Source: Aeromonas eucrenophila (GTDB lineage: Bacteria; Pseudomonadota; Gammaproteobacteria; Enterobacterales; Aeromonadaceae). From it: DNA of 64,000 bases. How positions within the stretch are numbered: position 1 is the first letter of the stretch; every line of letters starts with the position of its first letter. The notes below the pieces were generated by a model. The model worked only from the letters and a program-made list of their open reading frames with translations. It did no database searches and was not told the origin of the DNA. The stretch is taken from contig NZ_CDDF01000012.1 in NCBI RefSeq assembly GCF_000819865.1, forward strand, positions 83,317 to 147,316. The letters are read 5' to 3'. Both the position numbers and the translations under genes were made by a program. Positions 9,035-17,930 of this stretch are shown piece after piece.

Positions 9035-9064
9035 TTGACAGTGCAATCCAGTGCGGGGTATTTC
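9035..9064 (+). promoter_or_regulatory. Probable lysC promoter
   Basis: Perfect -35 TTGACA at 9035-9040 and a weak -10 TATTTC at 9059-9064 with an 18-base spacer, just before the riboswitch hairpin at 9074. Its position, not the -10 quality, supports the call. Confidence 0.5.
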
Positions 9065-9073
9065 TACATGCAC

Positions 9074-9306
9074 GCCACCTTCCAAGGTGGCACCAGAAGA
9101 GGAGCGCTGCCCAGGCAGCCCAAGGGAGGACGCCAGAGTCCGATGAACTTGGGTCAGGGGGAGCAGCGCCGAGACGAGGCAGGTCACTGGACACCGCCAC
9201 GTCGGCTGCGGGGGCTGAATCCCCCGGGTTGTCATCGGTCGTGTGCATCCCACAGGCATCCAGTTGGATTCTTGTGGGATGGGCACCGCGGGTGGAGTGC
9301 TTCTGG
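9074..9306 (+). promoter_or_regulatory. Lysine riboswitch (L box) upstream of lysC
   Basis: The aptamer spans 9093-9306. P1 is a perfect 7-bp pair, CCAGAAG (9093-9099) with CTTCTGG (9300-9306). The conserved AGAAGAGG..GC entry, GCCGAGACGAGG-type junction segment and GGGGGCTGAATCCCCCGGG arm all match the lysC leader of E. coli. A separate perfect hairpin (GCCACCTT/AAGGTGGC, 9074-9091) sits directly 5' of P1, as in E. coli. No U-tract terminator follows; a CTCCTCCTC stretch near 9341-9351 could mask the lysC ribosome binding site, so control is probably translational. Confidence 0.92.
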
Positions 9307-9395
9307 CCGGGATCCTCGCGCTTTCCTGCCATTTCAGCCTCCTCCTCTCTTTTGCCTGATGAAACTGGATTTTCACCTTAAGACTGGAGTATGCA

Positions 9396-10748
9396 ATGAG
9401 CCCGATCAACGTCGCCAAATTTGGCGGAACCAGTGTCGCCGATGCCGCGGCCATGAACCATTGCGCCGACGTGGTGCTGGCCAATCCGGTGACCCGGGTG
9501 GTGGTGCTGAGCGCCAGCGCCGGCGTCACCAACCTGCTGGTGAGCCTGGCCCAGGGTGAACTCGACGAGGCGGGCCAGGACGCCCAGCTCGCCAAGCTCG
9601 CCGGGATCCAGCACGCCATCCTGAGTGCCCTCGGCAACCCAGAGGAGGTCAGCGCCCTCATCCACGCCCAGCTCGGCGAGATCCGCACCATGGCCCGCCA
9701 GGCCAGCCAGCACACGGATGCGGAGCTGGCGGACAGGCTCATCGCCTGTGGCGAGCTGATGTCCACCCGTCTGTTCACCGAACTCCTGCACCAGCGCGGG
9801 ATCAAGGCCCAGTGGCAGGATGTGCGCCAGCTGATGCGCACCGACAGCCGCTTTGGCAAGGCGAGCGTTGACTTGGCCGCCACCCGCGCGCTCTGCCAGA
9901 GCAAGATAGGCCCGCTGTTCGGCGACAGCCTCATCATCACCCAGGGCTTCATCGGCGCCGATGCCGATGGCCGCACCACCACCCTGGGCCGGGGCGGCTC
10001 CGACTACAGCGCGGCCCTGCTGGCCGAGGCGTTGGATGCGGCCAGTATCGAGATCTGGACCGATGTGCCCGGCATCTACACCACGGATCCGCGTCTGGTC
10101 ACCCGGGCCCGCCCCATCCCAGAAATCAGCTTCGTGGAGGCGGCCGAGATGGCCACCTTCGGCGCCAAGGTGCTGCACCCGGCCACCCTGCAACCCGCCC
10201 TGCGCCAGGACATTCCGGTATTCGTCGGCTCCGCCAAGGATCCGGCCGCCGGCGGCACCTGGATCCGCGCCAGCACCAGCACCAACCCGCTGTTCCGGGC
10301 CGTGGCCCTGCGCCGCCAGCAGGTGCTGGTCACCCTGCACAGCCTCAACATGTTCCACGCCTACGGCTTCCTGGCCGAGGTGTTCGGCATTCTGGCCCGC
10401 CACCGCATCTCGGTGGATCTCATCACCACCTCCGAGGTGAGCGTGTCGCTGACCCTGGATCACACCGGCAGTCAGAGCAACGGCGAGCCCATCCTCAGCG
10501 ACAAGGTGCTGGCGGAGCTCGGCCAGCTGTGCAAGGTGGAAGTGGAGACCGGCTTCGCGCTGGTGGCGCTCATCGGCAACCGCATGAGCGAGGCCGTCGG
10601 GGTCGGCAGCCAGGTGTTCGATGCCATTCGCGAGCACAACATCCGCATGATTTGCTACGGCGCCAGCGCCCACAACCTCTGCTTCCTGGTGAAAGAGGGC
10701 GAGGCCGGCCACATCGTCAACCGCCTCCATCAGGAGTTGCTCGACTAG
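9396..10748 (+). CDS. lysC: Lysine-sensitive aspartokinase III
   Basis: The protein has 450 residues (E. coli LysC 449) and phosphorylates aspartate, the first step of lysine, threonine and methionine synthesis. The N-terminal kinase motif KFGGTSVAD is at residues 8-16 and the second motif TTTLGRGGSDYSAALLAEAL near residue 195. Two ACT domains follow (LVTLHSLNMFHAYGFLAEVF and the closing part with VALIGNRM), where lysine binds as inhibitor. There is no fused homoserine dehydrogenase. GGAG lies seven bases before the ATG. Expression is governed by the lysine riboswitch at 9074-9306, and a strong terminator follows. Confidence 0.96.
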   Translation: MSPINVAKFGGTSVADAAAMNHCADVVLANPVTRVVVLSASAGVTNLLVSLAQGELDEAGQDAQLAKLAGIQHAILSALGNPEEVSALIHAQLGEIRTMARQASQHTDAELADRLIACGELMSTRLFTELLHQRGIKAQWQDVRQLMRTDSRFGKASVDLAATRALCQSKIGPLFGDSLIITQGFIGADADGRTTTLGRGGSDYSAALLAEALDAASIEIWTDVPGIYTTDPRLVTRARPIPEISFVEAAEMATFGAKVLHPATLQPALRQDIPVFVGSAKDPAAGGTWIRASTSTNPLFRAVALRRQQVLVTLHSLNMFHAYGFLAEVFGILARHRISVDLITTSEVSVSLTLDHTGSQSNGEPILSDKVLAELGQLCKVEVETGFALVALIGNRMSEAVGVGSQVFDAIREHNIRMICYGASAHNLCFLVKEGEAGHIVNRLHQELLD

Positions 10749-10782
10749 TCGACTAGCCATCGCCGGCGAGCCGTCATGAGAA

Positions 10783-10808
10783 AGAGGGGCCTTGGCCCCT
10801 CTTTTTTT
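10783..10808 (+). terminator. lysC intrinsic terminator
   Basis: Stem AGAGGGGC/GCCCCTCT with a CTTG loop followed by a run of seven T residues, 35 bases after the lysC stop. It may also act weakly for the convergent gene. Confidence 0.88.
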
Positions 10809-10839
10809 GACTCCGCACCTTTTGACGCCGCAAGCCCCG

Positions 10840-11952
10840 CTAGACGGTGGCGTGGCCCGCCCCCGAGGCGACCCGGGTGGATGCTGGCAGCTGGTAGGCC
10901 CGGATCTGCTCGCGCAGGCCGGCGAGTTTTTGCAAGAGGCCGGTCTGGCCGAGCCCGGCCTCGTCGGGTCCCAGATTGTCGACCAGGGCGGGGAAGTGTT
11001 CCCCCACCGCCATCTCCAGCCAGTCGAGGCGGCGCAGGGTGAGCGGGCCGCAGCTCTTGCCGCTGAGATCGTCCAGGATGTCGAGCCGATGGCTGCGATA
11101 CATGTCCCGCCACCAGCTGGCGGCCAGCGCCTCGTCACTCGCCAGCGCCGCACTCCACTCCCCCACCAACCCTTGCAGCCGCGCCAGCACGGCGGCGCTG
11201 GCCCCCTCCCGGTTCAGGTATTGCAGCTCGGACTTGGCCCAGGCCAGGCAGAGCTCGCGCCAGTGGCGAAACTGTGGCATGGGATCGGCGGCGTCCAGCC
11301 AGAGACCGGACAGGGTGCGGGTCTCCAGCCGCTCAGGCACGTGAAACTCCGGGTCGGACAGGCCGTTGGAGTTGAATTCGTGGCGGGGATCGAAGGGCCA
11401 CATGTAGCCAAAGTCGAACACCGAGATCTGCTGGCCGTCGTCGAGCAGGTTGCCCGGGCTCGGATCCCAGTCAAACCAGCCCCAGTGGGCGAGCTCGGCC
11501 TCGATGGCCAGCATCTGCGCCAGGTTGCGTTCATCGAGCTTGTGCACCGGATCCCCTCTGAGCCAGGGGGAGACCAGCACCCCGGCCCGGGCCGAGCCGA
11601 AGCTGGTGCAGACCACGTTGGAGAGGATGGTGGGATGCAGTTCACGCAGGCTCTCGATCTCACGGCGCCGTTCGAGCTCGGTGAGAAAGGCGGTCTGGCC
11701 ATCGACGTTCGCCACCAGAGACTCCTGCCTGCGCCGTTTCAGGCACCAGTGATGATCCTCCACCTTGAGATGGAACACCTCGGCGGTGAGCCCGTGACCA
11801 TAGACCTTGAGCACATCCGGGTGCCCCTCGGCCAGCCTGAGCAATTGCGCAAGCGGCAGGGGGCAATCGCGCTCGCGCCCGATCCGGATCTCCTCTTTGT
11901 TCTCCAGCATCTGGAGCAACCTTGCCTGACGTGCCGCAACCTTGGGATTCAT
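10840..11952 (-). CDS. Protein-kinase-like fold protein, function unknown
   Basis: The protein has 370 residues from the ATG at 11952, which has a strong GGAGGT eight bases upstream. No close family is recognised. Kinase-fold hallmarks are visible in order: a candidate ATP-site lysine (Lys72 in WCLKRR), a catalytic loop WFDWDPSPGNLL with Asp163 and Asn168 spaced as in the H-x-D-x4-N motif of aminoglycoside/choline kinases, and Asp180-Phe-Gly. The N-terminal 50 residues are helical and charged. The catalytic-loop His is replaced by Trp/Phe. It is monocistronic and convergent with lysC. It may be a protein or small-molecule kinase, or a catalytically altered relative. Confidence 0.6.
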   Translation of the reverse strand: MNPKVAARQARLLQMLENKEEIRIGRERDCPLPLAQLLRLAEGHPDVLKVYGHGLTAEVFHLKVEDHHWCLKRRRQESLVANVDGQTAFLTELERRREIESLRELHPTILSNVVCTSFGSARAGVLVSPWLRGDPVHKLDERNLAQMLAIEAELAHWGWFDWDPSPGNLLDDGQQISVFDFGYMWPFDPRHEFNSNGLSDPEFHVPERLETRTLSGLWLDAADPMPQFRHWRELCLAWAKSELQYLNREGASAAVLARLQGLVGEWSAALASDEALAASWWRDMYRSHRLDILDDLSGKSCGPLTLRRLDWLEMAVGEHFPALVDNLGPDEAGLGQTGLLQKLAGLREQIRAYQLPASTRVASGAGHATV

Positions 11953-12206
11953 ACATGTACCTCCGTCCATATTGAGAGACTAAGCAGCAAGGTGGCGGCA
12001 GACCAGCGGCAAAGCGCCATGATGCCGCTTTCATCACAGAATGAATGTGTCCGCAGGATCGGGATCACAATTTGCACGCTGAGGTCGTCACACAATATTC
12101 ATCTCGCTGTCATTGAATTGACATCGAGGAACAAGCCCAGCACCATCGGGTCAAAATAAATACAGTCGCTCGCCGCGATCCCACCCGCTCCAAGGATGAG
12201 CTCCTT

Positions 12207-14483
12207 ATGAATGCCCCTCTCTCAGCTCGCAGCACTCCCCCCTCCTCGCCCCTGGCCAGGTTGCTGTTTGGCCTGCTGGCCGCCCTGCTGCTGCTGACCC
12301 TGGCCCTGCCGGTGCTCAACCCCGGCAACTGGCTCGGGCGGGCAGAGCCGCTGATCCTGGGGCCCGCCGATCAGCCGCTCGCCACCCTCAACCGTCACAG
12401 TCTGCTCTACAAGAGTGACAGTCGTGGTCTCTATCTGGTGGTGCGCAGCCAGTGGCAGTTGCTCAAGCCATTGCAGGCGGGGGACAAGGTGCGAGTCGAG
12501 CTGCTCAACGACAAGGGCGTTCGCATCGATCAGCTGAGCCAGGCGGTGGAGAAGCGGCAAAAGTGCCGCAAGGAGCGCTGCACCCTGGATCTCAACAGCA
12601 CGCTCAGGGCGCCGGATGATGCCCTGGACAGTCGCTACCAGCTGCGCATCGGCCTGCTGCTCAAGGATAGGCCGGAGAGCGCCGAGTACAGCCAGATCCT
12701 GCAGACCCTGCCCGAACGCGGCTTCAACCTGACCTATCTGATGGTCAGCCTGCTGCTGGTGCTGCTGGTGAGCGCCGCAGCGCTGCGGGTACTGATGCCC
12801 AGGCTGCGCCAGAGCTACGGCACCCGGGTGCTTGGCAGCCTGCTGCTCGGCAACCTCACCTTCGTGCTGCTGCACGGTTTCGTGGTGTTCAAACTGGGGG
12901 AGTTTCTGCTCTGGTCCGATTTTCGCACCGAGCACTACTACCTGGCCTGGGGCAGCATGGTGCTGGGCTGGAGCCTGTGCGCCCTGGCGGGGTTCAACCT
13001 CTACATGGGGCTGGTGTTCACGGCGCTGTCCGGCATAGGCCTGCTCGCCAACTTCATGAAGATCGCCATCTACGGGGTGCCGCTTGGGGGGGACGATCTC
13101 GGCAACCTGCTGGCGCTGGTGCACATACTGCTCGATCAGCACCCGGTGCTGCCGGTGCTGGGGGCCCTGCTGTTGCTGTTTGTGTGCTGGCGCTTCGCCC
13201 TGTCGCGCTGGGTACTGCGCACCGCCGCCGCCACCGCCGCCTTCTTCGCCCTGTGCGTGTTCGCCACCCAGACCGGCAACAAGCTGCTGGGGGCCAACGT
13301 GCGCTACGTGGACAGGGCGGTGAACTACCACCGCGACATCATCCGCTCCGGCCCCGGCCTCTACCTGTTCAGCCTGGTGGACGAGATGCTGCAAAGCGGC
13401 AACATCTTTCGCTACCCCTTGCAGATCAACGAGCGCGCCCCCGAGCTCGGTCACCGGGATCCCGTCCAAACGGCCCAGCGCCAGCCTCCCCGCTTCGATC
13501 TGGTGATCGTGCTGCAATACGAGTCACTCTGGCTCGACTGGCAAGGCAAGATCTGCGCCCCCGCCCCCACCCTGAGCCTGCCCGTCGGGGTGCAACAGTG
13601 GCAAAAGACCATCCACTCCCCCACCACCGGCGGCATGACGGTGCTGGCGGAGTTCGAGATGAACACCGGCCTGCCGGTGGGCCTGCTCAAGCAGGGGGTG
13701 GTGCCCTACTACTACCTCTCTGACAAGGTGCCGGGGCTCGCCAACAGCGCCAGGCAGAGCGGCTACAAGACCCTGTTCGCCCACCCCTATGTGGAGAAGT
13801 TCTGGGGCCGCGCCAAGGCCATACCGGCGCTGGGGTATGAGGATCGCTGGTTCGATACCCGCTTCACCAGCCTCGAACACAAGGGGCTCTACATCTCGGA
13901 CGATGCGCTGATCTCGCACCTGCTCAAGCGCAGCGAGCAAGACAGCCAGCCGCTCTTTGCCTATGCGGTCACCATGCAGGGCCACGGCCCCTTCGACGGG
14001 GATCGCTACCAGGCCCAGCAGATGGACAAGGCCTGCCCGGATCAGAGCGCGGCCGACCGCCAGTTGCTCAACACCTACTACACCGGGGTGGTGGATGCCA
14101 TGGCCTCCCTGGAGCGGCTGCTCAGGACGCTCGATGCCTCCGATAAACGCTATCTGGTGGTGGCCTTCGGCGATCATCAGCCGTTCTTGATGTCGGCGGG
14201 CAAGGACATTCACGGCGCCAAGCCGCCGCGGGATGCCGCCTATCAGATCCCCATGATGGCCTTCACCCGCAATGATGGCGGGATCGCACTCGATCGCCAG
14301 TTCGCCCCGGTGCGCCAGCTCTACCAGATGGGCCAGGCCACCCGAGCGCTGCTGACCGGCGATCTCACCCCCATCCCGGAGGTGGCCCTGCTCCACCCGG
14401 TGCTGGGGGAGGAGAAAGGCTTCGATCCCTCGCCCCTGGTGCCTCAGATCCGCGCCAGTTTCCGAGCCGATGCATTGCCCTGA
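12207..14483 (+). CDS. LTA synthase/OpgB-like membrane sulfatase-fold phosphotransferase
   Basis: The protein has 758 residues; AGGA precedes the ATG. There is one N-terminal membrane helix (about 20-40), then a predicted periplasmic domain of about 130 residues with a Cys-x4-Cys pair (KCRKERC), then four or five more helices between about 170 and 370, then a large periplasmic alkaline-phosphatase/sulfatase domain. In that domain the metal-site Glu (LQYESLW), the nucleophile Thr478 (GGMTVLAEFEMNTG, matching the LtaS K-T-S-D-x-E-F position) and the late Asp-His pair (AFGDHQPF) are present, so it should be active. Relatives transfer phosphoglycerol or phosphoethanolamine to envelope glycans or lipids. 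The acceptor here is not known. Confidence 0.8.
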   Translation: MNAPLSARSTPPSSPLARLLFGLLAALLLLTLALPVLNPGNWLGRAEPLILGPADQPLATLNRHSLLYKSDSRGLYLVVRSQWQLLKPLQAGDKVRVELLNDKGVRIDQLSQAVEKRQKCRKERCTLDLNSTLRAPDDALDSRYQLRIGLLLKDRPESAEYSQILQTLPERGFNLTYLMVSLLLVLLVSAAALRVLMPRLRQSYGTRVLGSLLLGNLTFVLLHGFVVFKLGEFLLWSDFRTEHYYLAWGSMVLGWSLCALAGFNLYMGLVFTALSGIGLLANFMKIAIYGVPLGGDDLGNLLALVHILLDQHPVLPVLGALLLLFVCWRFALSRWVLRTAAATAAFFALCVFATQTGNKLLGANVRYVDRAVNYHRDIIRSGPGLYLFSLVDEMLQSGNIFRYPLQINERAPELGHRDPVQTAQRQPPRFDLVIVLQYESLWLDWQGKICAPAPTLSLPVGVQQWQKTIHSPTTGGMTVLAEFEMNTGLPVGLLKQGVVPYYYLSDKVPGLANSARQSGYKTLFAHPYVEKFWGRAKAIPALGYEDRWFDTRFTSLEHKGLYISDDALISHLLKRSEQDSQPLFAYAVTMQGHGPFDGDRYQAQQMDKACPDQSAADRQLLNTYYTGVVDAMASLERLLRTLDASDKRYLVVAFGDHQPFLMSAGKDIHGAKPPRDAAYQIPMMAFTRNDGGIALDRQFAPVRQLYQMGQATRALLTGDLTPIPEVALLHPVLGEEKGFDPSPLVPQIRASFRADALP

Positions 14484-14562
14484 TCGATTGAGACACGAGG
14501 GCCATAGATCCTTGCAATACCCTCCGAGTCGATACATTGCCCTGATCACCCCTGACGCAAAC

Positions 14563-14590
14563 AAAAGAGGCCGCAACTGCGGCCTCTTTT
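14563..14590. terminator. Bidirectional intrinsic terminator
   Basis: AAAAGAGGCCGCA/TGCGGCCTCTTTT inverted repeat between the convergent sulfatase-like and peptidase genes, with A and T tracts on both sides. Confidence 0.88.
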
Positions 14591-14601
14591 TATCCCCCCG
14601 G

Positions 14602-15612
14602 CTAGCGCAGCCAGGATTCCATCAGGGTCAGGCACTGGTCATCGAGGTCCAGCTCGGCCTGGATACCGAGCGGCAGGGTCAGCATGGGGTGAGTGTGGGC
14701 GCAGTCGAACTCCGCCAGTATGGGGAAACGCGGCTCCCCCACCACCTCCAGCAGGATGTCGAGCGGCCGCTTGCCGCTGCCCCGATCGTCAAACAGCTCG
14801 TGCTTGCCGAGCACCAGGGCCCCAATGCGATCGAACACCCCGCACAGCTTGAGGTGGGCAAAGGATCGCTCAACGGTTTCGGCGGACAGCAGGCTGTCTT
14901 CCAGCAGCAGAATATCCCCAGCTTCAATCGATGGCATATAAGGGGAACCCCAGATCCCCGCCAGGGTGTTGAGGTTGCCGCCCATCAGCCGGCCCCGCAC
15001 CTTGCCCGACCCCACCGAGACTAACCGGTTGGGCCGGCACGCCTTGGCCCGGGTCTGGTGCTCCCAATCGAGCCGCTCCTCGCTCCAGCTGCTCGGTGTC
15101 GGCAGCCGGTGGGACACCTCTGCGGCTCCGGCCATGCAGATCTGGTGAAAGCCGGCCAGGGTCTCATCCACCAGGGGCGGCAATTCGCCGAAGGAGGCCA
15201 CCAGCGCAGGCCCATAGAAGGTGACCAGCCCGGTTCTGGCGTGAATGCCGAGCAAGAGCGCCGTCACGTCCGAGTAGCCGACAAGGATCTTGGGATCCCG
15301 TTTCAGCGCCTCGTAATCGAGATAAGGCAGCAGGGAGTTGGAGTTGCTGCCGCCGATGACCGACATGATGGCGCGCACCTCGGGATCGCGGATGAGCCCA
15401 TTGAGCTCGGCGGCCCGCGCGGCGATGGAGCCGGAGCGCCAGTGATCCTGGGCGCCGGTCAGGCTGCCCGCCTTGAGTTCGAAGCCCTGGGCCGTCAGAT
15501 AGGCCTTGGCGCGCTTGAAGCGATGCGGCGCCCAGGCGGTGGCCGCGCTGGAGGGAGAGAAAAAACCTATGGTGTCGCCGGGTTTGAGCCCGGGCGGCTT
15601 GAGCAGCGTCAT
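14602..15612 (-). CDS. S66 peptidase, LD-carboxypeptidase/MccF-like
   Basis: The protein has 336 residues and no signal peptide, so it is cytoplasmic. The S66 family layout is complete: GDTIGFFSPSS at the N-terminus, IMSVIGGSNSNSLLPYLD, nucleophile Ser in VGYSDVTALL, the LLLEDS glutamate and the late CAHTHPMLTLPLG histidine. The GGSNSN and long-domain form resemble MccF-type enzymes, which cleave aminoacyl-nucleotide toxins such as processed microcin C, more than LdcA, which trims murein tetrapeptides. Which substrate is used cannot be told from sequence. It is a single gene. Confidence 0.85.
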   Translation of the reverse strand: MTLLKPPGLKPGDTIGFFSPSSAATAWAPHRFKRAKAYLTAQGFELKAGSLTGAQDHWRSGSIAARAAELNGLIRDPEVRAIMSVIGGSNSNSLLPYLDYEALKRDPKILVGYSDVTALLLGIHARTGLVTFYGPALVASFGELPPLVDETLAGFHQICMAGAAEVSHRLPTPSSWSEERLDWEHQTRAKACRPNRLVSVGSGKVRGRLMGGNLNTLAGIWGSPYMPSIEAGDILLLEDSLLSAETVERSFAHLKLCGVFDRIGALVLGKHELFDDRGSGKRPLDILLEVVGEPRFPILAEFDCAHTHPMLTLPLGIQAELDLDDQCLTLMESWLR

Positions 15613-15910
15613 GGATAAGGCCTCTGTACTAACACCTTGCTACCGAGCCTGAGGGCCCGATGTCGAGCCTCATCCTAAGCCATCTCTTGGCGCCCCAACA
15701 AGGGGCCGAACGGTGCCAATCATGCCCATTTTTGTTTAAGAAAATCGAACATGGAATGGCATTTGTTCATTGGAAGTGAACAACAAACCGGTGCGGGAGC
15801 GGCGGACAAGCGCCTCCTCAGGCCCCGGGAGAGCCGTGGGGCCCTCTTCTTGAGGCTCGGCCGGCGATGTCCAAACCCCTCATCGCGCTGTCCAGAATCC
15901 AACGCAGAAC
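15613..15910. other. Intergenic region, no feature seen
   Basis: About 300 bases between the divergently placed S66 peptidase start and the YbjQ terminator. A 60-codon minus-strand frame near 15720-15902 has no ribosome binding site and no recognisable product and was not annotated. No promoter stands out. Confidence 0.5.
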
Positions 15911-15934
15911 AAAGCCGATCCTGGGATCGGCTTT
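15911..15934 (-). terminator. Intrinsic terminator after ybjQ
   Basis: Perfect stem AAAGCCGATCC/GGATCGGCTTT with a two-base centre, 38 bases past the ybjQ stop. The U tract on the minus strand is short (TTTGTTC). Confidence 0.7.
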
Positions 15935-15971
15935 CGGGACTGCACGGCGCCGCCCGCTGGCGGCAAAGCGG

Positions 15972-16289
15972 TTAGATCACCACGGCGGTGCCGCTGATGC
16001 TGACCATCAGCATGCTGCCGTTCTGGCCCACCACCTCGTAGTCGATGTCGATGCCGACCACGGCGTTGGCACCCAGCGCCTCTGCCCGCTCTTTGAGCTC
16101 ATCGAAGGCGATCTCCCGGGCGCGGGCCAGCTCCTTCTCATAGGCGCCGGAGCGGCCGCCGATGATGTCGCGAATGCCGGCGAACAGGTCCTTGAAGATG
16201 TTGGCGCCGAGGATGGCTTCGCCCACAACGATGCCGCGGTATTCGCGAATGCTCTTGCCTTCCAGGGTGGGGGTAGTTGAGAGGATCAT
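15972..16289 (-). CDS. ybjQ: YbjQ family (UPF0145) protein
   Basis: The protein has 105 residues. The second of two adjacent ATGs (16289) is chosen: GGAG is six bases upstream and the start then aligns with E. coli YbjQ. Nearly the whole protein matches that family ([56 protein letters not shown]). The family forms pentameric rings and is sometimes called heavy-metal-binding, but no function is proven. It is cytoplasmic and a single gene. Confidence 0.92.
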   Translation of the reverse strand: MILSTTPTLEGKSIREYRGIVVGEAILGANIFKDLFAGIRDIIGGRSGAYEKELARAREIAFDELKERAEALGANAVVGIDIDYEVVGQNGSMLMVSISGTAVVI

Positions 16290-16416
16290 CATAAACTCCA
16301 GCTGAGATAATGGGTTCCAGACTACCCCAAAGCGGCGGGGGGTGACATCCCCCCTGCGCTAATAGCCTGTCGCTCTATAAGGCTATCCCTCATCGGTTCA
16401 AGCGCCTCGGACAGGG

Positions 16417-16443
16417 ATAAAAAAAGAGAGGCCGCGGCCTCTC
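16417..16443 (-). terminator. ndh intrinsic terminator
   Basis: On the minus strand GAGAGGCC/GGCCTCTC followed by seven or more T residues. It lies beyond the duplicated ndh tail, 121 bases from the functional stop codon. Confidence 0.88.
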
Positions 16444-16451
16444 CTCTGTCG

Positions 16452-16615
16452 ATGTGGATGCTCTGGACGAGCCCCGTTTGCTTAGTGCAGCTTCATGCTC
16501 GGGCGCAGCACCCGGTTGAAACGCCCCACCAGCATGCGGATGCTCTGAACGAACCCCGCTTGCTTAGTGCAGCTTCATGCTCGGGCGCAGCACCCGGTTG
16601 ATGCGGCCCACCAAC
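16452..16615. repeat. 82-bp imperfect tandem duplication of the ndh 3' end
   Basis: Unit 1 is 16452-16533 and unit 2 is 16534-16615, differing at about 8 of 82 positions. Unit 2 holds the last 17 codons of ndh, its stop and 30 bases beyond. Unit 1 repeats them, still readable as ...[14 protein letters not shown], downstream of the true stop and before the terminator. It is a local duplication that no longer affects the protein. Confidence 0.9.
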
Positions 16616-17856
16616 ATGATGAGGCCGGTCTTGATGTAGCCGTGCAGGGCGACCTGGTGCATGCGATACAGGCTGATGTAGACCATGCGCGCCAGGTAGC
16701 CTTCCACCATCATGGAGCCACGCATCAGGTTGCCCATCAGGCTGCCCACGGTGGAGAAGCGGCTGAGGGACACCAGGGAGCCGTGATCGTGGTAGAGGTA
16801 AGGCTTCATCTCGCCACCGTTCATCTTGGCCAGGATGTTCTTGAACGCCTGGCTCGCCATCTGGTGAGCGGACTGGGCGCGCGGCGGCACGAACTTGCCG
16901 TCCGGCTGCGGGCAGGCGGCGCAGTCACCGATGACGAAGATGTTCTCGTCACGGGTGGTCTGCAGCGTCTCTTTCACCACCAGCTGGTTGATGCGGTTGG
17001 TCTCCAGACCCGCGATGTCCTTCATGAAGTCCGGCGCCTTGATGCCGGCGGCCCACACCATGAGGTCCGCTTCAATCAGCTCGCCATCCTTGGTGTGCAG
17101 ACCCTCGGCCGTGGCTTCGGTGATCATGGTGGCGGTGCGCACGTCCACCCCGAGTTTCACCAGCTCCTGGTGAGCGGCGCCGCTGATGCGCTCCGGCAGG
17201 GCCGGCAGGATGCGGGGGCCCGCTTCGACCAGGGTCACCTTCAGGCTATCGGTCGTGAGATTCTTGAAGCCGTAGGCATAGAGCTGCTCCACCGCGTTGT
17301 AGAGCTCGGCGGAGAGCTCGACCCCGGTGGCGCCGCCGCCGACGATGGCGATCTTCACCTTGTCGCCCGGCTGGTATTCGGTGGCGAACTGCAGGAAGCG
17401 GTTCATCATGCTGTTGTAGAAGCGATGAGCCTGGGAGGGGCTGTCCAGGAAGATGCAGTGATCCTTGATGCCCTTGGTGTTGAAGTCGTTGGAGACGGAG
17501 CCGATGGCCATCACCAGCACGTCGTACGCCACTTCCCGCTCATGTACCACCAGTTCGCCGTTCTCGTCGTGAATAGGCGCCAGCACGATGCGTTTCTCGT
17601 CGCGCTTGATGTCGGTCAGGCTGCCGAGCTGGAAATCGAAGCCGTGGTTCTTGGCGTGGGACTGATAGCTCAGGGCATCGATGCCTGCGTCCATGGAGCC
17701 GGTGGCCACCTCGTGCAGCAGGGGTTTCCACAGATGGGTGCGGTTGCGATCCACCAGGGTGACCTTGGCCTTGTTCTTCTTGCCCAGCTTGCGCCCCAGA
17801 CTGGTCGCGAGCTCGAGCCCGCCGGCGCCACCACCGACAACGACAATATTCATCAT
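16564..17856 (-). CDS. ndh: NADH:quinone oxidoreductase, type II
   Basis: The protein has 430 residues and oxidises NADH to feed electrons to quinones without proton pumping, as a peripheral membrane flavoprotein. Start [16 protein letters not shown] at 17856 (or the next ATG, 17853) has AGGGA upstream; a frame 13 codons longer has no support. Motifs: FAD site [10 protein letters not shown] at the N-terminus, NADH site [17 protein letters not shown] near residue 180, [14 protein letters not shown] and [27 protein letters not shown]. Near identity of pattern to E. coli Ndh throughout. ycfP lies upstream as in E. coli, but a terminator separates them. The 3' end is tandemly duplicated. Confidence 0.97.
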   Translation of the reverse strand: MMNIVVVGGGAGGLELATSLGRKLGKKNKAKVTLVDRNRTHLWKPLLHEVATGSMDAGIDALSYQSHAKNHGFDFQLGSLTDIKRDEKRIVLAPIHDENGELVVHEREVAYDVLVMAIGSVSNDFNTKGIKDHCIFLDSPSQAHRFYNSMMNRFLQFATEYQPGDKVKIAIVGGGATGVELSAELYNAVEQLYAYGFKNLTTDSLKVTLVEAGPRILPALPERISGAAHQELVKLGVDVRTATMITEATAEGLHTKDGELIEADLMVWAAGIKAPDFMKDIAGLETNRINQLVVKETLQTTRDENIFVIGDCAACPQPDGKFVPPRAQSAHQMASQAFKNILAKMNGGEMKPYLYHDHGSLVSLSRFSTVGSLMGNLMRGSMMVEGYLARMVYISLYRMHQVALHGYIKTGLIMLVGRINRVLRPSMKLH

Positions 17857-17879
17857 GATAATTTCCCTTGGTTCCTCAA

Positions 17880-17905
17880 AACGAAAGGGAGCCACCGGCT
17901 CCCTG
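17880..17905 (-). terminator. Intrinsic terminator between ycfP and ndh
   Basis: Minus-strand AGGGAGCC-GGT-GGCTCCCT followed by TTCGTTTT, 27 bases past the ycfP stop and just before the ndh start. It should separate or attenuate ycfP readthrough into ndh. Confidence 0.75.
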
Positions 17906-17930
17906 AAACGAAAACGGTCGACGTGCTGGC

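Noticed and set aside
9035..9559. Plus-strand frame across the lysC leader
   Set aside because: It runs through the lysine riboswitch and into lysC in another frame; composition is that of structured RNA.
14602..15612. Microcin C immunity system around the MccF-like peptidase
   Set aside because: No mcc biosynthesis or transport genes nearby; it is a lone housekeeping-type peptidase here.
15720..15902. 60-codon minus-strand frame
   Set aside because: Arg-rich composition typical of a shadow frame, no ribosome binding site, no recognisable family.
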